64,000 nt of DNA, taken from NCBI RefSeq assembly GCF_003265705.1, contig NW_020313045.1, positions 1,828,115 through 1,892,114 of the forward strand, in the 5' to 3' direction. Below the pieces are notes generated by a model. It saw only the letters and a list, made by a program, of their open reading frames with translations. It searched no databases and had not been told where the DNA came from. The DNA is from Callorhinus ursinus (Eukaryota > Chordata > Mammalia > Carnivora > Otariidae). This document shows, in pieces, positions 31,595 through 43,295 of the stretch. Made by a program: the position numbers and the translations under genes. The first letter of the stretch is position 1. Every line of letters starts with the position of its first letter.

Positions 31595-32245
31595 GTCCAC
31601 TTGACCTCCACTAGGATGACTGTAATGAAAGAGAGGGACCGTAACAAGCGTTGGCAAAAAGGAGGGCGTATTGGAAGTGCCAGGCATCGCTGGTGCGAAT
31701 GGAAGGCGGTGCCGTCCCTTTGGAAGCCTTCTGGAAATTACTCAAAGGTTAAATATAGAGTCATCCTGTGACCCAGAAATCTCACTCCTAGGTATATGCT
31801 CAGGAGAATTGAAAACATATGTCTCGCAAACACGTATACACAAATGCTAATGACAACATTATTCATAAGGGCCGGAAAAGTGGAAACCATCCGGCTGTCC
31901 ATCACCTGGATAATATCATTCAACCATAGAAAGGCATGAAGTACTGATGCCTGCTAAAACATGGATGAGCCTTGAAAACCCCACCCGAAGCAAGAGAAGC
32001 CAGACACAAAAGGTCATATATTGCAGGATTCTATTTATGTGCAAAACTCAGAGTGAACGAATCCACTGAGACAGGAAGTAGATTAGTGGTGGACACGTGC
32101 CGAGAGGGGGAGGAGGAACCAGAAAGTGACAGCTCATGGGCTGGGGGGGGGGGGTCCTTGGGGAATGATGAAGGGGGGGGGTCCTTGGGGAATGATGAAA
32201 ATTCTTTGGGGGATTATAGAATTAGCAGTGATATTTGAACAACCT
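31595..32245 (+). repeat. LINE-1 (L1M-type) 3' end fragment
   Basis: Plus-strand L1 3' text: 'ccactaggatgactgtaatg', 'gtgacccagaaatctcact', 'cctaggtatatgctcagg', 'acattattcataagggcc', 'ggatgagccttgaaaacc', 'aagccagacacaaaaggtc', 'gattagtggtggacacg'. The end carries a G-run tandem duplication. Confidence 0.85.
32143..32198 (+). repeat. Tandem duplication with G runs (2 x ~27-29 bp)
   Basis: The unit (G-run then tccttggggaatgatgaa) occurs twice in succession. The G runs differ in length (12 then 9), consistent with slippage. Confidence 0.85.
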
Positions 32246-32320
32246 TCTAAATATGTTACCCCCGCTCCCCAAGTGGTCTATTTCAAAAGAGTAACTGTTA
32301 TGACAATGTGTGAGTTTTAT

Positions 32321-32345
32321 CTAAACAAACAAACAAACAAACACA
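32321..32345 (+). repeat. (AAAC)n microsatellite
   Basis: Five to six AAAC units just downstream of the L1 fragment. Confidence 0.9.
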
Positions 32346-33824
32346 CCCTCCCTCCCTGACTGCTCTAAGAAAATGAAGATGGAGCTGGAGAGAGAAGCAG
32401 TGGCTGACCCGTTGGCTTCCTGTCCTCGCTGGCATCAGCCCAGACTACAAGTCTCCTCTGGAGGACGGGCCCTGCATGCTAAAGCTCCCCCAGCCTCCTG
32501 CGGGCCCTGCTGCCCAGGGCTTGCCGCGGGCAACCAGCGCCTCTCCCTCCGCTCTACTCTGCCCTGAGTTCACTGCCTGACAAGGCCGCCGTGGTGGACA
32601 CCAGGCATGTCCTTGGGAAGGACGTCGGAGCGGAGGCCTTAGCAGCGTCCTGTCACCCGCCAGCCTTGCCTGACTGTGGGATTCCAGGAAGAAGAAGAGC
32701 ACAAACCAGTCACCAATGCCACAGGAGGTGACTTTTGTCACAACCCTTGCCCCCATCGGAGCCAGCACACCTGCTTGGAAGAGTCGCCCAGAGGGGTTAG
32801 GATTAGTTCCTTTTCTTTTTGCAATTATCCTAGCAAATCGTGCTGTAGTTAAAGAAGCAACCAGGTGGAATGTTCTTTCAAACACAAAAGCTGGGATACA
32901 AATGTCAGAGAGTCCTCAGCCTGGTCAACTCTTTAGGATGCCAGTTAAGAAGCACATCCTCCTTGGAAGACCCTAATGCCTTTAAGTAACATTCCCCCCA
33001 CCTTCCCGTTAGATGCATCATCTTTACCTTTTACTCCCCAGCTGTCCTGAGGGCTAGGGGAAAAGAGCCCAATTCCCACATTCCCAAGGTTGAGGGTTCT
33101 GTACTTCCCAACAAACCTGCCCATCCTCCTCTCCGAGACTCCATGGCCCCTCACCGCTCAACCTGCAGGCTTGTGTGAAGATCTCCTATCCTCTAAAGGC
33201 GAGGAAGATCTGGTGTTGTAGGGAGGGTTGGGCTCAAGAGCACAATTCTAAGGACTACCCACTTTTCTTGAGTACAACAGAGTCTAATGAGGCTAGGCTC
33301 AGCATGAGCGGGTGTCATATTGACATGGGTTGTTTCTGAAACTAGAGAACAACAGTGTCAAGATGGACCCACAGGGATCCATGGAGGCCCCAAGCCCAAG
33401 GCTGCTCTTCCCAAATGGGGGGTCAGCCAAATGGGAGAAAGGATACACACAGGCAAAAAAGGAGGGGTGGTTGCCCTTGACCGGGCCATTCTTTCCAGGC
33501 CACCGCTGAGCATCCAAAAGAGAAATGTTTACCCTGGCCAGCACCTGCTGACATCTCCAGCACCCAGGCACAGGGTCTGGCCAGAGTAGGGGTATCCCTG
33601 AGCCCTCGCTGAGTCCATTAGTTTCTGCAATACTTTGGCCTTGGAAATGAATCTCCAACCCTCAACAAGCCTCAATTATAAGGCAGGTACTTTTTACACC
33701 TGATTTACCCACCTCCCAGGTCAGGTGTGAGGATCAAGAAAGAGCACAAATGAGAAACAGGTTAGTGTTCCAGAATACCATGAAAATCTAAAGGAGACAT
33801 GTCAAGTAAGAAAAACACATTTGT
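32346..33824. other. Unassigned intergenic stretch
   Basis: No gene. The 146-codon minus frame (32445-32885) lacks recognisable domains. 32790-32890 is AT-rich ('gcaattatcctagcaaat') and may be a weak conserved segment. Confidence 0.35.
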
Positions 33825-33984
33825 CAAAAGAGCTTTCCAAAGACGGAGGAAAACCCTTGGTGTTAACTCAGTCCCTTCTGGGAGTTTATGTGTCCCTTAA
33901 ATTTACTCTATTTTCTGGGTGTCCCAGAACAAGATAAAGTCTACCGAAATGCAGACGTTCAGCTGCGTTATTACAATTTGAGAA
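33825..33984. promoter_or_regulatory. Weak candidate conserved element
   Basis: Unique text with 'ttggtgttaactcagtc', 'aatttactctattttctg' and 'gcgttattacaatttgag'. Low confidence. Confidence 0.25.
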
Positions 33985-34215
33985 CTTATTCTTCCCTTGA
34001 ACATGTATTAAGTGTCTACTGCATACTGGGCTCCAAGCCAGATGCTGGGTTATGGGCACAAGGCACACACAATCCTTGACCACTTCCAGCAGGACAGATG
34101 GACATTTAAAAAGAACAATTACGCAGCGGTGGAGGCTCTGGAATGACGTTCAGGGTTTATCGAGGGCACAACTCTGAGCTCTGGGACACAAGGGAGGAAA
34201 AGCTTTAGACAAGAA
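33985..34215 (-). repeat. LINE-2 3' end, minus orientation
   Basis: 'gaacatgtattaagtgtcta', 'ctgcatactgggctccaagc', 'ggacatttaaaaagaacaat' match the reverse L2 3' end. Confidence 0.6.
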
Positions 34216-34224
34216 GCATGAGCC

Positions 34225-34460
34225 TATTGTCAAGAGACTGAATTTGGGGGCCACACAGCCTTAGGTTTTGAGAGCAACTTATATGATTGGGTGATCTGGA
34301 GGAAATGACTCAACCACCCCAGCCCCCAGCCTGGGTTTTCCCATCTGTAATCTAGAAAAGACAACAGAGGCTACCTCGCAGGGCTGCTGGAAGAATTCGA
34401 TAAGGAATGCATGGAAAGTGTTTAAGATGGTGCCTGATGCAGTCAGTGCTCATGAGTGGG
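34225..34460 (+). repeat. MIR element
   Basis: Forward MIR, diverged: 'ggttttcccatctgtaatct', 'ctacctcgcagggctgctgg', 'ataaggaatgcatggaaag', 'gtgctcatgagtggg'. Confidence 0.65.
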
Positions 34461-35479
34461 GCCTAGAGAATGATGCTGTGCTGTGCTGATTTTTGAAAAA
34501 GTCAGCTGGAGCTGACAAGGTGTGTAAGGAAAGGGTATGTGCTCAAGAAAGACCCAGAAGTCTAGTGCCCTTGGAGAATGGTGAATTGGTGAAGGGGCTG
34601 TCCCTTCTGCACCCCACCTCACCACCCCTGACCAAGCCGCTCCCTTTATTCAGTCCTTACCCACAGAAGCTGACAAGATGCCTCCTGCCATGCTGACCTC
34701 CACCTAAGGAAGGCTCCCTCAGGCCATGGGCGTCGGTTGCCCGGCTTGATGGGAAGCCCCTTATGAGCAGGGACTCTCCCCTTGACGCCAGTGGCCTTGC
34801 CTGCGCAGAAAACTGGGACATACATCTCCTCAAACAACAGGATTGAAGTCCAAACTGGTTCTGCCCCAGCTAATTGGCTGCGTGTACCAATTAAGTCCCC
34901 ACCCCACAGCCTCTCTGGGCTGCTTGGAGAGCAGGTGGCCTGGAAACCACGTCACATGTGGTCAAGCAAGTGATGTCCGGAGAATGTGACCAGATCGGTA
35001 AGGGGAGGCTTGAGGGACGGTAAGAGGCAGGGCGTCCAACACACAGAGAAAATTCTCCTTGCTCGCCACATTCGTGGAATGAGAGACTGTCTCGTTGGTG
35101 AATAACTTCCCTGAAGAAATTCTTCTGGGGCATTTCACCATCACCAGCTGGTGTTTCTTGGCAGCTGAAGCAAGATAATAACCATGTTGAAATGGCACCC
35201 ACGGCCTTGTAGGAACAGGGCACGACTTGCTACCTCCACGGGCCCACGCAGCCTCTGCCTCCACCTCCCCATGTCTTCCCCAGGCTGCCCTGGGGCAACT
35301 CACTCCAGGGGCAGTTGCTCCGGCTTTACATCAGAGAGAGGGGTGGTGGAATGGGGGGGAGGGGGCTCTGAGCCAGCCCCAAGACCAGTGCCACCACCTG
35401 CCCACCAGCTCCCCCAAAACACCACCCCTACCTCCTCTTCCAGAAACCCCTCCCGTTTTCACTTCCACCCAGGTGTACT
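34461..35479. other. Unassigned intergenic stretch
   Basis: No gene or named repeat. GC-richer at 35230-35430 with open frames on both strands that have no features. Confidence 0.35.
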
Positions 35480-35695
35480 TGGACGCATTTGAAAAATCTG
35501 TTCAATAAATTACCACCTCTACATGACCTGACAATAGCCACAGATAATCCGGGGCTATTAGGAGGCTTGTTTACAACTCCTATAATTCTAGGTTGTGCAA
35601 AGCCCAGCAGGTTGGGAAAGGTGTCAACTGTCAACCTTCCCTCCATTAATGGCACAACTTGTGTTCACAAATTATATGTAATTGATTCAAAGATG
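35480..35695. promoter_or_regulatory. Candidate conserved non-coding element
   Basis: Unique AT-rich text: 'ctgttcaataaattacc', 'cacagataatccggggc' (bicoid-type TAATCC), 'cctataattctagg', 'ggtgtcaactgtcaacc', 'ctccattaatggcac' (contains the palindrome ccattaatgg). Confidence 0.4.
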
Positions 35696-36055
35696 TTACA
35701 GACATCTGAAAAACAAAAGCCGTGCCTCCTCCCAACCTCCCTTCTCGGAATTTACCCTCAAGGAAATGACTGTGAATGTGGGGGAAAAAAAAATTTGCAC
35801 AAGACTGTTGTTTATAAGAACAAAAACTTTAGAAAGAAAGTACAGTGCACATCAATAGAGGATTAGTTAAACAAACCTTGAAACATCACACAATGAGACT
35901 CTAAGTAGCCATTTAAAATAATATTGCAGAAGACATCATCGGGACATGGGGAAATTGTTAATTATCTATTGTTAAATGAGGGAGCAAGAACAGGTTACAA
36001 AGCAAGAGCTACAGCTAATTCCATTACAATATCTTACATAAATATATTTCTTTGA
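35696..36055 (+). repeat. LINE-1 (L1M-type) 3' end fragment
   Basis: 'ggaatttaccctcaaggaaat', 'ttgtttataagaacaaaaac', 'catcaatagaggattagtta', 'gccatttaaaataatattgc', 'caggttacaaagcaagag' are typical old L1 3' phrases. Confidence 0.75.
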
Positions 36056-36084
36056 ATAGTGTTTGGGAGGTGGGTGTGCTCCCC

Positions 36085-36147
36085 AGGCAGCCAGACAAGT
36101 TTGGGGATTTGATGCTTCCAAGCTATGTGACTTTGGGCAGATTATAT

Positions 36148-36178
<31 letters not shown>

Positions 36179-36340
36179 ATGCTTTGGCTTCTCGATCTGT
36201 AAAATACAGAAAACACCTTCTTCGTTGGGTTGTTGGGAAGAGCAATAAAATTATCCACATAAAGTACTTAGCACCATGTCTGATACACGATAAATGTTCA
36301 ATAATGTTCAATAAGGGGCGATTCTTGTTATTGTGATTGT
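36085..36340 (+). repeat. MIR with an internal (CT)n microsatellite
   Basis: Forward MIR ('gctatgtgactttgggcaga', then 'tctcgatctgtaaaatacag', 'aaagtacttagcaccatgtc', 'gataaatgttcaataatg'). The 'acctctctgagcctcag' section has been replaced by a CT run at 36151-36178. Confidence 0.85.
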
Positions 36341-37529
36341 AATGTGAAAATGGTTAACACCAGGAGGTAGAATCACAGGTATTTTGGGTTGCTTTTGCTT
36401 GTCCATTTCCTAGAAGGTACTACTATTGTAATGACCCAAAAGAATTTTAAGCTACTAAAGGTGGGGTAGGAGTTGTTGCTTTTAAAGAGGGAAACTGGGA
36501 CTAATGAGAAGTGAGGCGTGTCTGTGACCTCAGCAAGTGCGACTGAGGACCTCATTCGACTAGATCCTGCCACCCAGCCAGGAAAGCAGGGAGCGGCAGG
36601 CTCCTGCAGACCCACACCTGAGGCAGGGGGTCTAGAGGAAGCAAGGGCCAGAGGGTCCCAGACATTTGCAAACAAGGTTCCTCCCCTGTTTCCCCTGCCA
36701 TCTCACCTCTCCCAGGAATTTAGGTGACAGAGGGGCTTGAGCCTGTGGGGTGGAGGGGATGGAGAGGGTTATTGATAAAAGAGGTGGAGGGGTGCTGAAC
36801 TGGGGAAGGGGATGTATCCCCATGGTCACAATGGGGTGGGTCCCGATAAAAGGGGTATGTGGGTAGCTCAGAGCTCACGTAGGTCAGTGTGTTTCTGAAA
36901 GCCCAGATTTGCCTCGTCTGGGGGACCCAGAAGGTCAAAAACAGTCTCAAGCCTCCAGAGGTCTAGGCGGCTTGCTGAAAGTGCTCGAACCCTCATGAAC
37001 AGACCACCATCTTCCAACCTACCTCACCCAGAGGTCAGGCAGGTGGCCGGGGCATAGCCCTGGTCTTCCAGGTCACGGGAGGTATGGCAGCAGGCCCTCG
37101 GGATGGGGCAGGGCTGGGGGCCCAGTCTCCCTCCAGAGCAGAGTGGAGCCCAGTGACAGGACCAGAGGTTGCTTGCTCCTTTATACAATAGAGAAGCAGC
37201 CCACGGACCAAGACCTGGGTTGGTGGTGGTGGGGCTGGGCTTGGTTCTCAGGCAGAGAAACCCAGAACATAGGAAAAGCCCAGAGCAGAGTGCAGCCGCC
37301 TCCCTGGTGCTCTGGAAGGAGGCCTAGGCACAGAGGTCCCCACTGGCCTCAGATTTCCCAGCTCTGCTAGGACGACGGAGGAGTGGAGGTGGGGAGACAC
37401 ACACCTGCCTTCCAGAATCCCTGTGGGGAGAACTCCTAGACCCTCCCCAAGGACCTGCAGCACTGGCCGTGACCGATCAGCATTGCAAAGCCCTTTTTCA
37501 GGAATGTGGACCACTCAGACCCCCATATC
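36341..37529. other. Unassigned intergenic stretch
   Basis: No gene or recognisable repeat. TGGTGGTGG run near 37220. Frames below 100 codons only. Confidence 0.35.
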
Positions 37530-38280
37530 ATCTTCCTTTATGCCACTCCGGAAAAAAAGAATCATAAGATAGCATTCCATACCCACTAGGATGGCTATAA
37601 TCCAGAAATGGGAAATAACACGGGTCGGGTGAGAAGTTAGAACCTTCATAGACTGCTGGTGGGAACATGAAATGGTACAACCCCAGAACGGTTCGGTGGT
37701 TCCTTGACAAGTTCCATAGAGAAGTACCATGTGACCCAGAAATCCCGCTCTTAGGTGGATACCCCAAAGAATTGAAAACAGGACCTCAAAAAAGTGCACA
37801 TACACACATGTTTGCAGCAGCCTTATTCGCATCAGCCAAATGGCAAAAACAACCCAAGTGTCTGCCAGTGGAACGACCAATAGATTTTCTGGAATGCAGC
37901 ATATTCCATAAAATGGGAGTGTTATTCAGCCATGAAAAGGAATGACATACTGATACATGCCACAGCACTGATGCACCTCAAAAAATTATGCTAAGTGAAA
38001 GAAGCCAGATACAGAAAGTCACACACCATATCAGTATACTTACACAAAATATCCAGAATCGGTCAATCTGGAGAGACAGAAAGCAGATCAGTAGCTTCCA
38101 GGGACTGGGGTAGGGTGGGAGCCAAGGCATGACTGTTTAATTGATACGGGGCTTCCTTTGGGCGTGATGCAAATGTTTGTTTTGGAAGCTACATAGAGGC
38201 GAGTGCACTAAATTTTGAATTTTAAGCATAAACTGGCTAATTTTGTTATGTAAATGTCACCTCCATAAAAAAATCAGTGA
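37530..38280 (+). repeat. LINE-1 (L1M-type) 3' end fragment
   Basis: Well-preserved plus-strand text: 'actaggatggctataatcc', 'gactgctggtgggaacatga', 'gtgacccagaaatcccgctc', 'tatgctaagtgaaagaagcc', 'gggactggggtagggtggg', 'cacctccataaaaaaatcag'. Same part of L1 and same orientation as 31.6-32.2 kb. The 121-codon minus frame across it is a chance frame. Confidence 0.9.
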
Positions 38281-38309
38281 ACCACAGCGGTGAAGCTTCT
38301 TCCTGCTGG

Positions 38310-38475
38310 GCCATGTGTTCTACCCACGTGATGTTATTTCATCCTCAGAATAGGCCAACGATGCTGAGATTTATTATCCCATTGGACTGATAAGAAAATC
38401 GAGGCCCAGAGAGGTGATATAATTTGCCCAAGGCCTCGTAGCTCAGGCTCTGCCCAGCTGTCTCAGAAGCTGTTT
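38310..38475 (-). repeat. MIR element
   Basis: 'attatcccattggactgata', 'cgaggcccagagaggtgata', 'taatttgcccaaggcctcgt' are reverse MIR. Confidence 0.8.
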
Positions 38476-38934
38476 CAAAACTGCCCAGAAATTCCCCAGA
38501 GTTGAGCAAGATGGCTCAGCAGGGTGCTGGGAACAGGCATCCTGGCCTGGGCGGCGAGGGGACAGACCAGGGGCCTCGGTGGTGGTCCCGTGTAGCTCCC
38601 AGGGCACCGGGATTCTGAGAACAATGGCAGGGAACTTCAGAGGGGTGGTATGCCTAAGGTTGAGCCTGGTCCATGGGAGAATTAGGGTGCTGGGGCTGAG
38701 GTGGAGGCTGGGGTGGAGGCTGGGGAGGCCTCAGGAATCCAAACATCTGGGATGACCAACCGTCCTTGATCCTTCAAACCAACACTGACTGCACTCTCCA
38801 GTCCTGGTCACGGAAACCTAACTCAGAACAGAGGCCCCACAGGAAGGAGAAGGAACGCTGGCTTTCATGTCAGAGCCACGGGGTTCTCTGAGTCTGGAAA
38901 AGGTGTATCTTTTCTTTCCCCTCCTTCTCATCTT
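38476..38934. other. Unassigned stretch with a short GGAGGCTGG tandem
   Basis: Three units of about 12 bases (ggtggaggctgg-like) at 38698-38730. No gene is seen. Confidence 0.45.
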
Positions 38935-39030
38935 TCACTTCATATCTAAGATTTGTTGAGCACTTACGATGCGTCATGCCCCGCACCAAACACTCAAACG
39001 TGGATCTCTACAACAACGCTTCGAGGTAGG
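38935..39030 (-). repeat. MIR fragment
   Basis: 'gatttgttgagcacttacga' and 'caacaacgcttcgaggtagg' are reverse MIR 3'-end phrases. Confidence 0.6.
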
Positions 39031-39144
39031 ACGGGAGTCTTGGTGATTGACTTGACACCATCAAAACCCACCTCCCACCTATCTGAGCTCCTGCTCCCCC
39101 AACCCTCAGTCTCCACATCCCGCACCTCCCCACTCTTCCCCCGC

Positions 39145-39543
39145 CCCCGGTTGTGTTGGATCTAAACCAGGCTTGGCCATCCCAACTCCCTCACTCTCTG
39201 TTGCCTCATGAATAAACGCAGGACCTGACTTCTAGCCAATGAAGCATGGAGGGAAGACTGCGGGGTCTTCCAAGACATGTTTCCTTGCTCCAGGAAGAGA
39301 TGGTCCGGCGCCCCTTCCCCTGGACATTGCCCCATCTGGGACAATGGATGCTGGAAGCTGCAGCAACCATGCCCCCTCTGGCCTCAGAATGAAATTACCC
39401 TGAGCTGGGAGAGCAGAGATGGAAGGACATCACCAAGCCACTGACCATGCTGGGCTGGCACCTGTCATCAGGTGAGAGAGTAAACTTCCTGATTGTTTAA
39501 GCTGGGGTTTGCTCTTACTTGCAGCCAAAAGGATCCTCACTGA
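39145..39543 (+). mobile_element. Probable old LTR (MaLR-like) remnant
   Basis: 'acttctagccaatgaagc', 'gagagagtaaacttcctgattg' and 'tgcagccaaaaggatcctcac' resemble the 3' part of an ancient ERVL/MaLR LTR (stop of an AATAAA-like region followed by a 'taagc...' tail). The family is uncertain. No coding potential. Confidence 0.4.
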
Positions 39544-39695
39544 CAGATATGTCACGCCAATGAGAAATCTTAGGCACAGAGGGGTTAAGTAACTGGGCTA
39601 AGATCCCGCAGCTGGTGGGACTGGAATCTGAGCCCAGAGCTTCTGGCCCCAGAGCTCTCCCCTTCCCCACTGTAAGACGCTGCCTCCCCCCACTT
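39544..39695 (-). repeat. MIR element
   Basis: 'gagaaatcttaggcacagag', 'gggttaagtaactgggctaa', 'gatcccgcagctggtggg' are reverse MIR. Confidence 0.75.
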
Positions 39696-40104
39696 TGGAC
39701 CGTTGCCACTGCAAATAAAGTGCCTGGCACAGGTGGGGATAAAAATATCTACTGAACGGGGAGGGATAAAAATACAGGGGTAAAAATACCCCACAGGAGA
39801 CACAAAAGGCCCAGCACAGGGCCTCAAGCAGAGGGCGAGCTCAGTGAACATGAAATCCATACTCCGAACGTTTTTCAGCCCTGACTTGGTGTCCGCTTAT
39901 TCCCAGTGGCTCAGAGGCCAGACAGCCCCGCTTCTGCCAACTTCTGTCTCTCCAAGCAAAGCACAGGTCTCCAAAGTCTGGCCCCCGCCGTCCTGTTCCA
40001 GGCAGCCTTCCAAGAAATACCCCGAGCAGCCCCAACTCGCACCCCCCCCCACTAGCCAGCTCATCTTCCCTCCCACACATGCTTCAGCAATTTTGAAATA
40101 ATCT
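39696..40104. other. Unassigned stretch
   Basis: A duplicated phrase 'gggataaaaata' / 'ggggtaaaaata' occurs three times at about 39737-39790. No gene is seen. Confidence 0.4.
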
Positions 40105-40930
40105 ATTGCCGTTATTGACACAGTGGCCAGAGGGATCTCATAAAAGTCAGATCAAGATTGCATCCTCCCCTTGCCCAAAAACCCTCGCCTGTCCCCGCTG
40201 CACTTGGGGTAAAAACCCAAACTCGCAACCGTGAACCAGCAAGCCACACAGAGGACCCAACTTCACCTTGTACCTGGCTCCCCCTCCTCCACCCCACGGG
40301 AGCCTCCCTGGCCTATTAGTTCCTCCAACCTGGAAAGCTCCTTCCTAGCTCAGGGTCTTTGTCCCTGCGGTTCCTTGAGCAGGAATAGCACTCTTACCCC
40401 AAGGTCTTGCCACAGCTCATCTCAACACTCGGGGCTCTGGTGAGCCCCCCACCCCCACCCCCACCCCCGGGCCCATCCTATCTCGGTCTCTATGGGGTCA
40501 CTCAATCTTATTTCTCAATAGATCACATATGCTTCTCTGACACAGTGTCTTGTTTGTATAACTTTGTTTCTTTTTTTTTTTTTAAGATTTCATTTATTCA
40601 CTTGAGAGAGAGAGAGAGACAGCGAGAGAGGGAACACAAGCAGGAGGAGTGGGAGAGGGAGAAGCAGGCTTCCCGCTGAGCAGGGAGCCCGATGTGGGGC
40701 TCGATTCCAGGACCCTGGGATCATGACCTGAGCCGAAGGCAGATGCTTAACGACTGAGCCACCCAGGCGCCGCTGTATAACTGTTTCATTATTTTCCATC
40801 ATCCCCCTAGAACATACAGTCTGAGAAATGGAGACAGGTCAGTTTGATTCACTGCCAAACCCCCAGCACCCAGAACAGTGCCTGGTACACAGCAGGTGCT
40901 CAGTCAACACTCACAGAAGGAATACAACTC
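40105..40930 (+). repeat. LINE-2 3' region split by a SINE
   Basis: 'gtggccagagggatctcata', 'cccttgcccaaaaaccctcg', 'ggggtaaaaacccaaactcg', 'cctccaacctggaaagctcc', then after the SINE 'ccccctagaacatacagtct', 'cccccagcacccagaacagt', 'gcctggtacacagcaggtgc'. This is the longest plus-strand L2 here. It carries a C-rich (CCCCCA)n expansion at about 40445-40470. Confidence 0.85.
40555..40786 (-). repeat. CanSINE, minus orientation, in L2
   Basis: Body about 40570-40773 from the poly(T) start to 'gagccacccaggcgcc'. Flanks tgtataactttgttt and tgtataactgttt form an imperfect target duplication. The A-box complement is intact. Contains (GA)n at 40605-40619. Confidence 0.9.
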
Positions 40931-41069
40931 TGTCTCGGCAGGAAGCGTTGCTGTCTTCACTGTTTCTATGAGAAAGGACACTCTTTGCATGGAGTGGTTA
41001 TTACACTTGCGTTATCTTGACTTTCCAAGAACCTTCTAGTAGTTAGAATGTGCTTTTCTCAGATTCACT

Positions 41070-41275
41070 GTGAAAAGCACAGACTTTCAGTTCTCACTTC
41101 AGCTCTGCCAGTTTGTCACGATGTGACCATGAGCAAGTCACTTAACCTTTCTCCGTGTACCTCAGTTGCCCTAACTGTCACACAGGGTCAGGCTCACTTT
41201 CCTGATGTTCTTGTGAGGAAATGCATAGTCATTCAGCACAGTGTCTGGTACGCAGAGAGCACTTGATATAAAGGG
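41070..41275 (+). repeat. MIR element
   Basis: Forward MIR: 'acttcagctctgccagtttg', 'gaccatgagcaagtcactta', 'acctttctccgtgtacctca', 'agcacagtgtctggtacgca'. Confidence 0.85.
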
Positions 41276-41305
41276 GATGCCTTTGTTCATGACTTACGTC
41301 AGAGT

Positions 41306-41380
41306 TTAAGAGAAAGAAAGGGGGAGGGAGAGGGGAAGGAATGTTGGGAAGGAGGGAGGAGGGGAGGGAGGGAGGAAATG
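41306..41380 (+). repeat. Polypurine GGGA/GGAA tract
   Basis: About 75 bases almost purely G and A on the plus strand, with several GGG runs. It could form G-quadruplex or triplex structure. Confidence 0.8.
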
Positions 41381-42179
41381 CTGCATGTGAATCTTAATGA
41401 TGGGTTCTGTGGCAGCCAACCTGCCTATGGGTCATTTGGAGCATCATCTCAAAATGGCCCCTGCCCTGGGGAAGGAGGATGCAAAAGGTCTGGGTAGACA
41501 CTGGTGCAAGCAACCTTTCTCAACTCCAGTGGGTTCCCTGACAGGATCACGTAGTGCCGGTGCCCAGAACACAGCACTTCCCCCATACTTAATCTGGGGA
41601 GTGAGCTTTGGGGCACCAAGGGGCCAGGGAGGAAATTCACCCCTAGTCCTCAGAGCTCTCCCTCAGTTGCTGCTAGGGAAAAGCTTCATGCCAGGATGAG
41701 TTGGGTCTTAATAGCTGCTAATTGGTCATAAGGCAAATGGAGGAAGATATTAATGAGCAATCCATTTGGCTCCAAGTGAACGGACTATAACCCAGAAAGA
41801 TTTTATTGGTCTGGCTCTGCTTTTTAAGAATTGTCATTTCAGGAGTGGCTTGGTCCTAAAATGGTGCACTGTGACCAAGGCTGTGTGACTATGAGGGAGA
41901 GAGCAGAGGATGACAGGATTCGGGCATCTGCAGCCCACTCCTCCCACTGAGCTGGGGGTCACTCCAAGACCTAAGAGGACCCCGCCCACCCATAGCATCT
42001 CACTCCCTTCTTCTTCCCGACCTCACTGACCCTTCTGGAAGGAATCAGTCCCACTCTAACAGAGGAATCCACCTTCATTTCTAGGCAGGGCCCTACCGAG
42101 AACGGTCATAGAATGGGGTATTCTCTAACTGAGGATGACCACACCTAGCATGCATGGATTACCAATTCTCTTCTTCTTC
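41381..42179. other. Unassigned stretch; weak candidate element at 41.70-41.87 kb
   Basis: 41698-41870 ('agctgctaattggtcataag', 'agatattaatgagcaatcc', 'agattttattggtctggc') is AT-rich and motif-bearing. It holds two CCAAT-type inverted sites (attggtc) about 95 bases apart. The rest has no gene or firm repeat. Confidence 0.35.
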
Positions 42180-43216
42180 TTTTTAATGGTTCTTAGAACA
42201 ATATGTGCTAATTAAAAATTCAACAGAAATATATAGAGTAGAAAATGAAATACACTCTCCTCCATGATCTTGTTTCTCAGAAATAACCACCATTAACATT
42301 TTGATCTAGAGCCTTCCAGATAGATGAATGGATAAATCTTACCTTTGACAGTAAGTGTTTCAGAGATTAATGTAATGAATATCCAAGAGTGCACCATCCA
42401 TCTTAAGAAATAAAATATCACAGACAAAATTGAAAGTCCCTGTATCTTTCCCTTGTCTCATTCCCTCTTTCTCCAAAAGTAAACTTTGTCCAGAAATGAT
42501 CCTTTGTATACCCCTGTTATACTTCCATTATGTGTACTTAGATCCATAAACAATATGTAACATCATTTTATTTCACATTACTCTTAATAGAGGTAGAATC
42601 ATGGTATATGTAGCCTTCTGCAACTGGCTGTTTCCCCTCTAAATTCTCCATGTAGTTACACTGTAACATTATTTCATTCATTTGAACCTTGTATCATATT
42701 TCATTGTGTCATGATGCCATAATTGATCCATTGTCATGTTGAAAAATATTGGGTTGTTTCCAATTTTTCACTTCACAAACAACACTGCAGTCAACATTTT
42801 TATACCCATCTCCTTGTGTACATGTGAATAAGTTTCTCCAGCGTATAGAGCTAAAGATGGGATATCTGTGGCATGGCATACAAGTATCTTTCACTTTGCT
42901 GAATGTTACCAAATTGCTCACCAAAATGGCTGTACTAATCTGTACTCCCACCATCAAATATAACTTAGTGGAACCACTTTGAAGAGCTATTTGGCAATAT
43001 CCATCAGTGTACGAAAGTTCTTGTTGCCCCACATCTTCATCAACAAGGCATTGTTAACATTCACATTTTTACCCATCTGTGGGGTGTCAACTGATATTTC
43101 ATGGTTGTTTCAATTGCCTTTCCATGATTACTAATGAGATTATCTTTCATATGTTTACTGGCTTTCCAGTTGTCTCTTCTATGAATTGACTGTTCATACT
43201 CTTTCCCCAGTTTCAG

Positions 43217-43235
43217 TAGATAGATAGATGCTGAC

Positions 43236-43285
<50 letters not shown>

Positions 43286-43295
43286 NNNNNNNNNN

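Noticed and set aside
37515..37880. 121-codon minus-strand frame resembling a small membrane protein
   Set aside because: It lies entirely in the antisense strand of an L1 3' end, where such frames are a known by-product of the repeat sequence.
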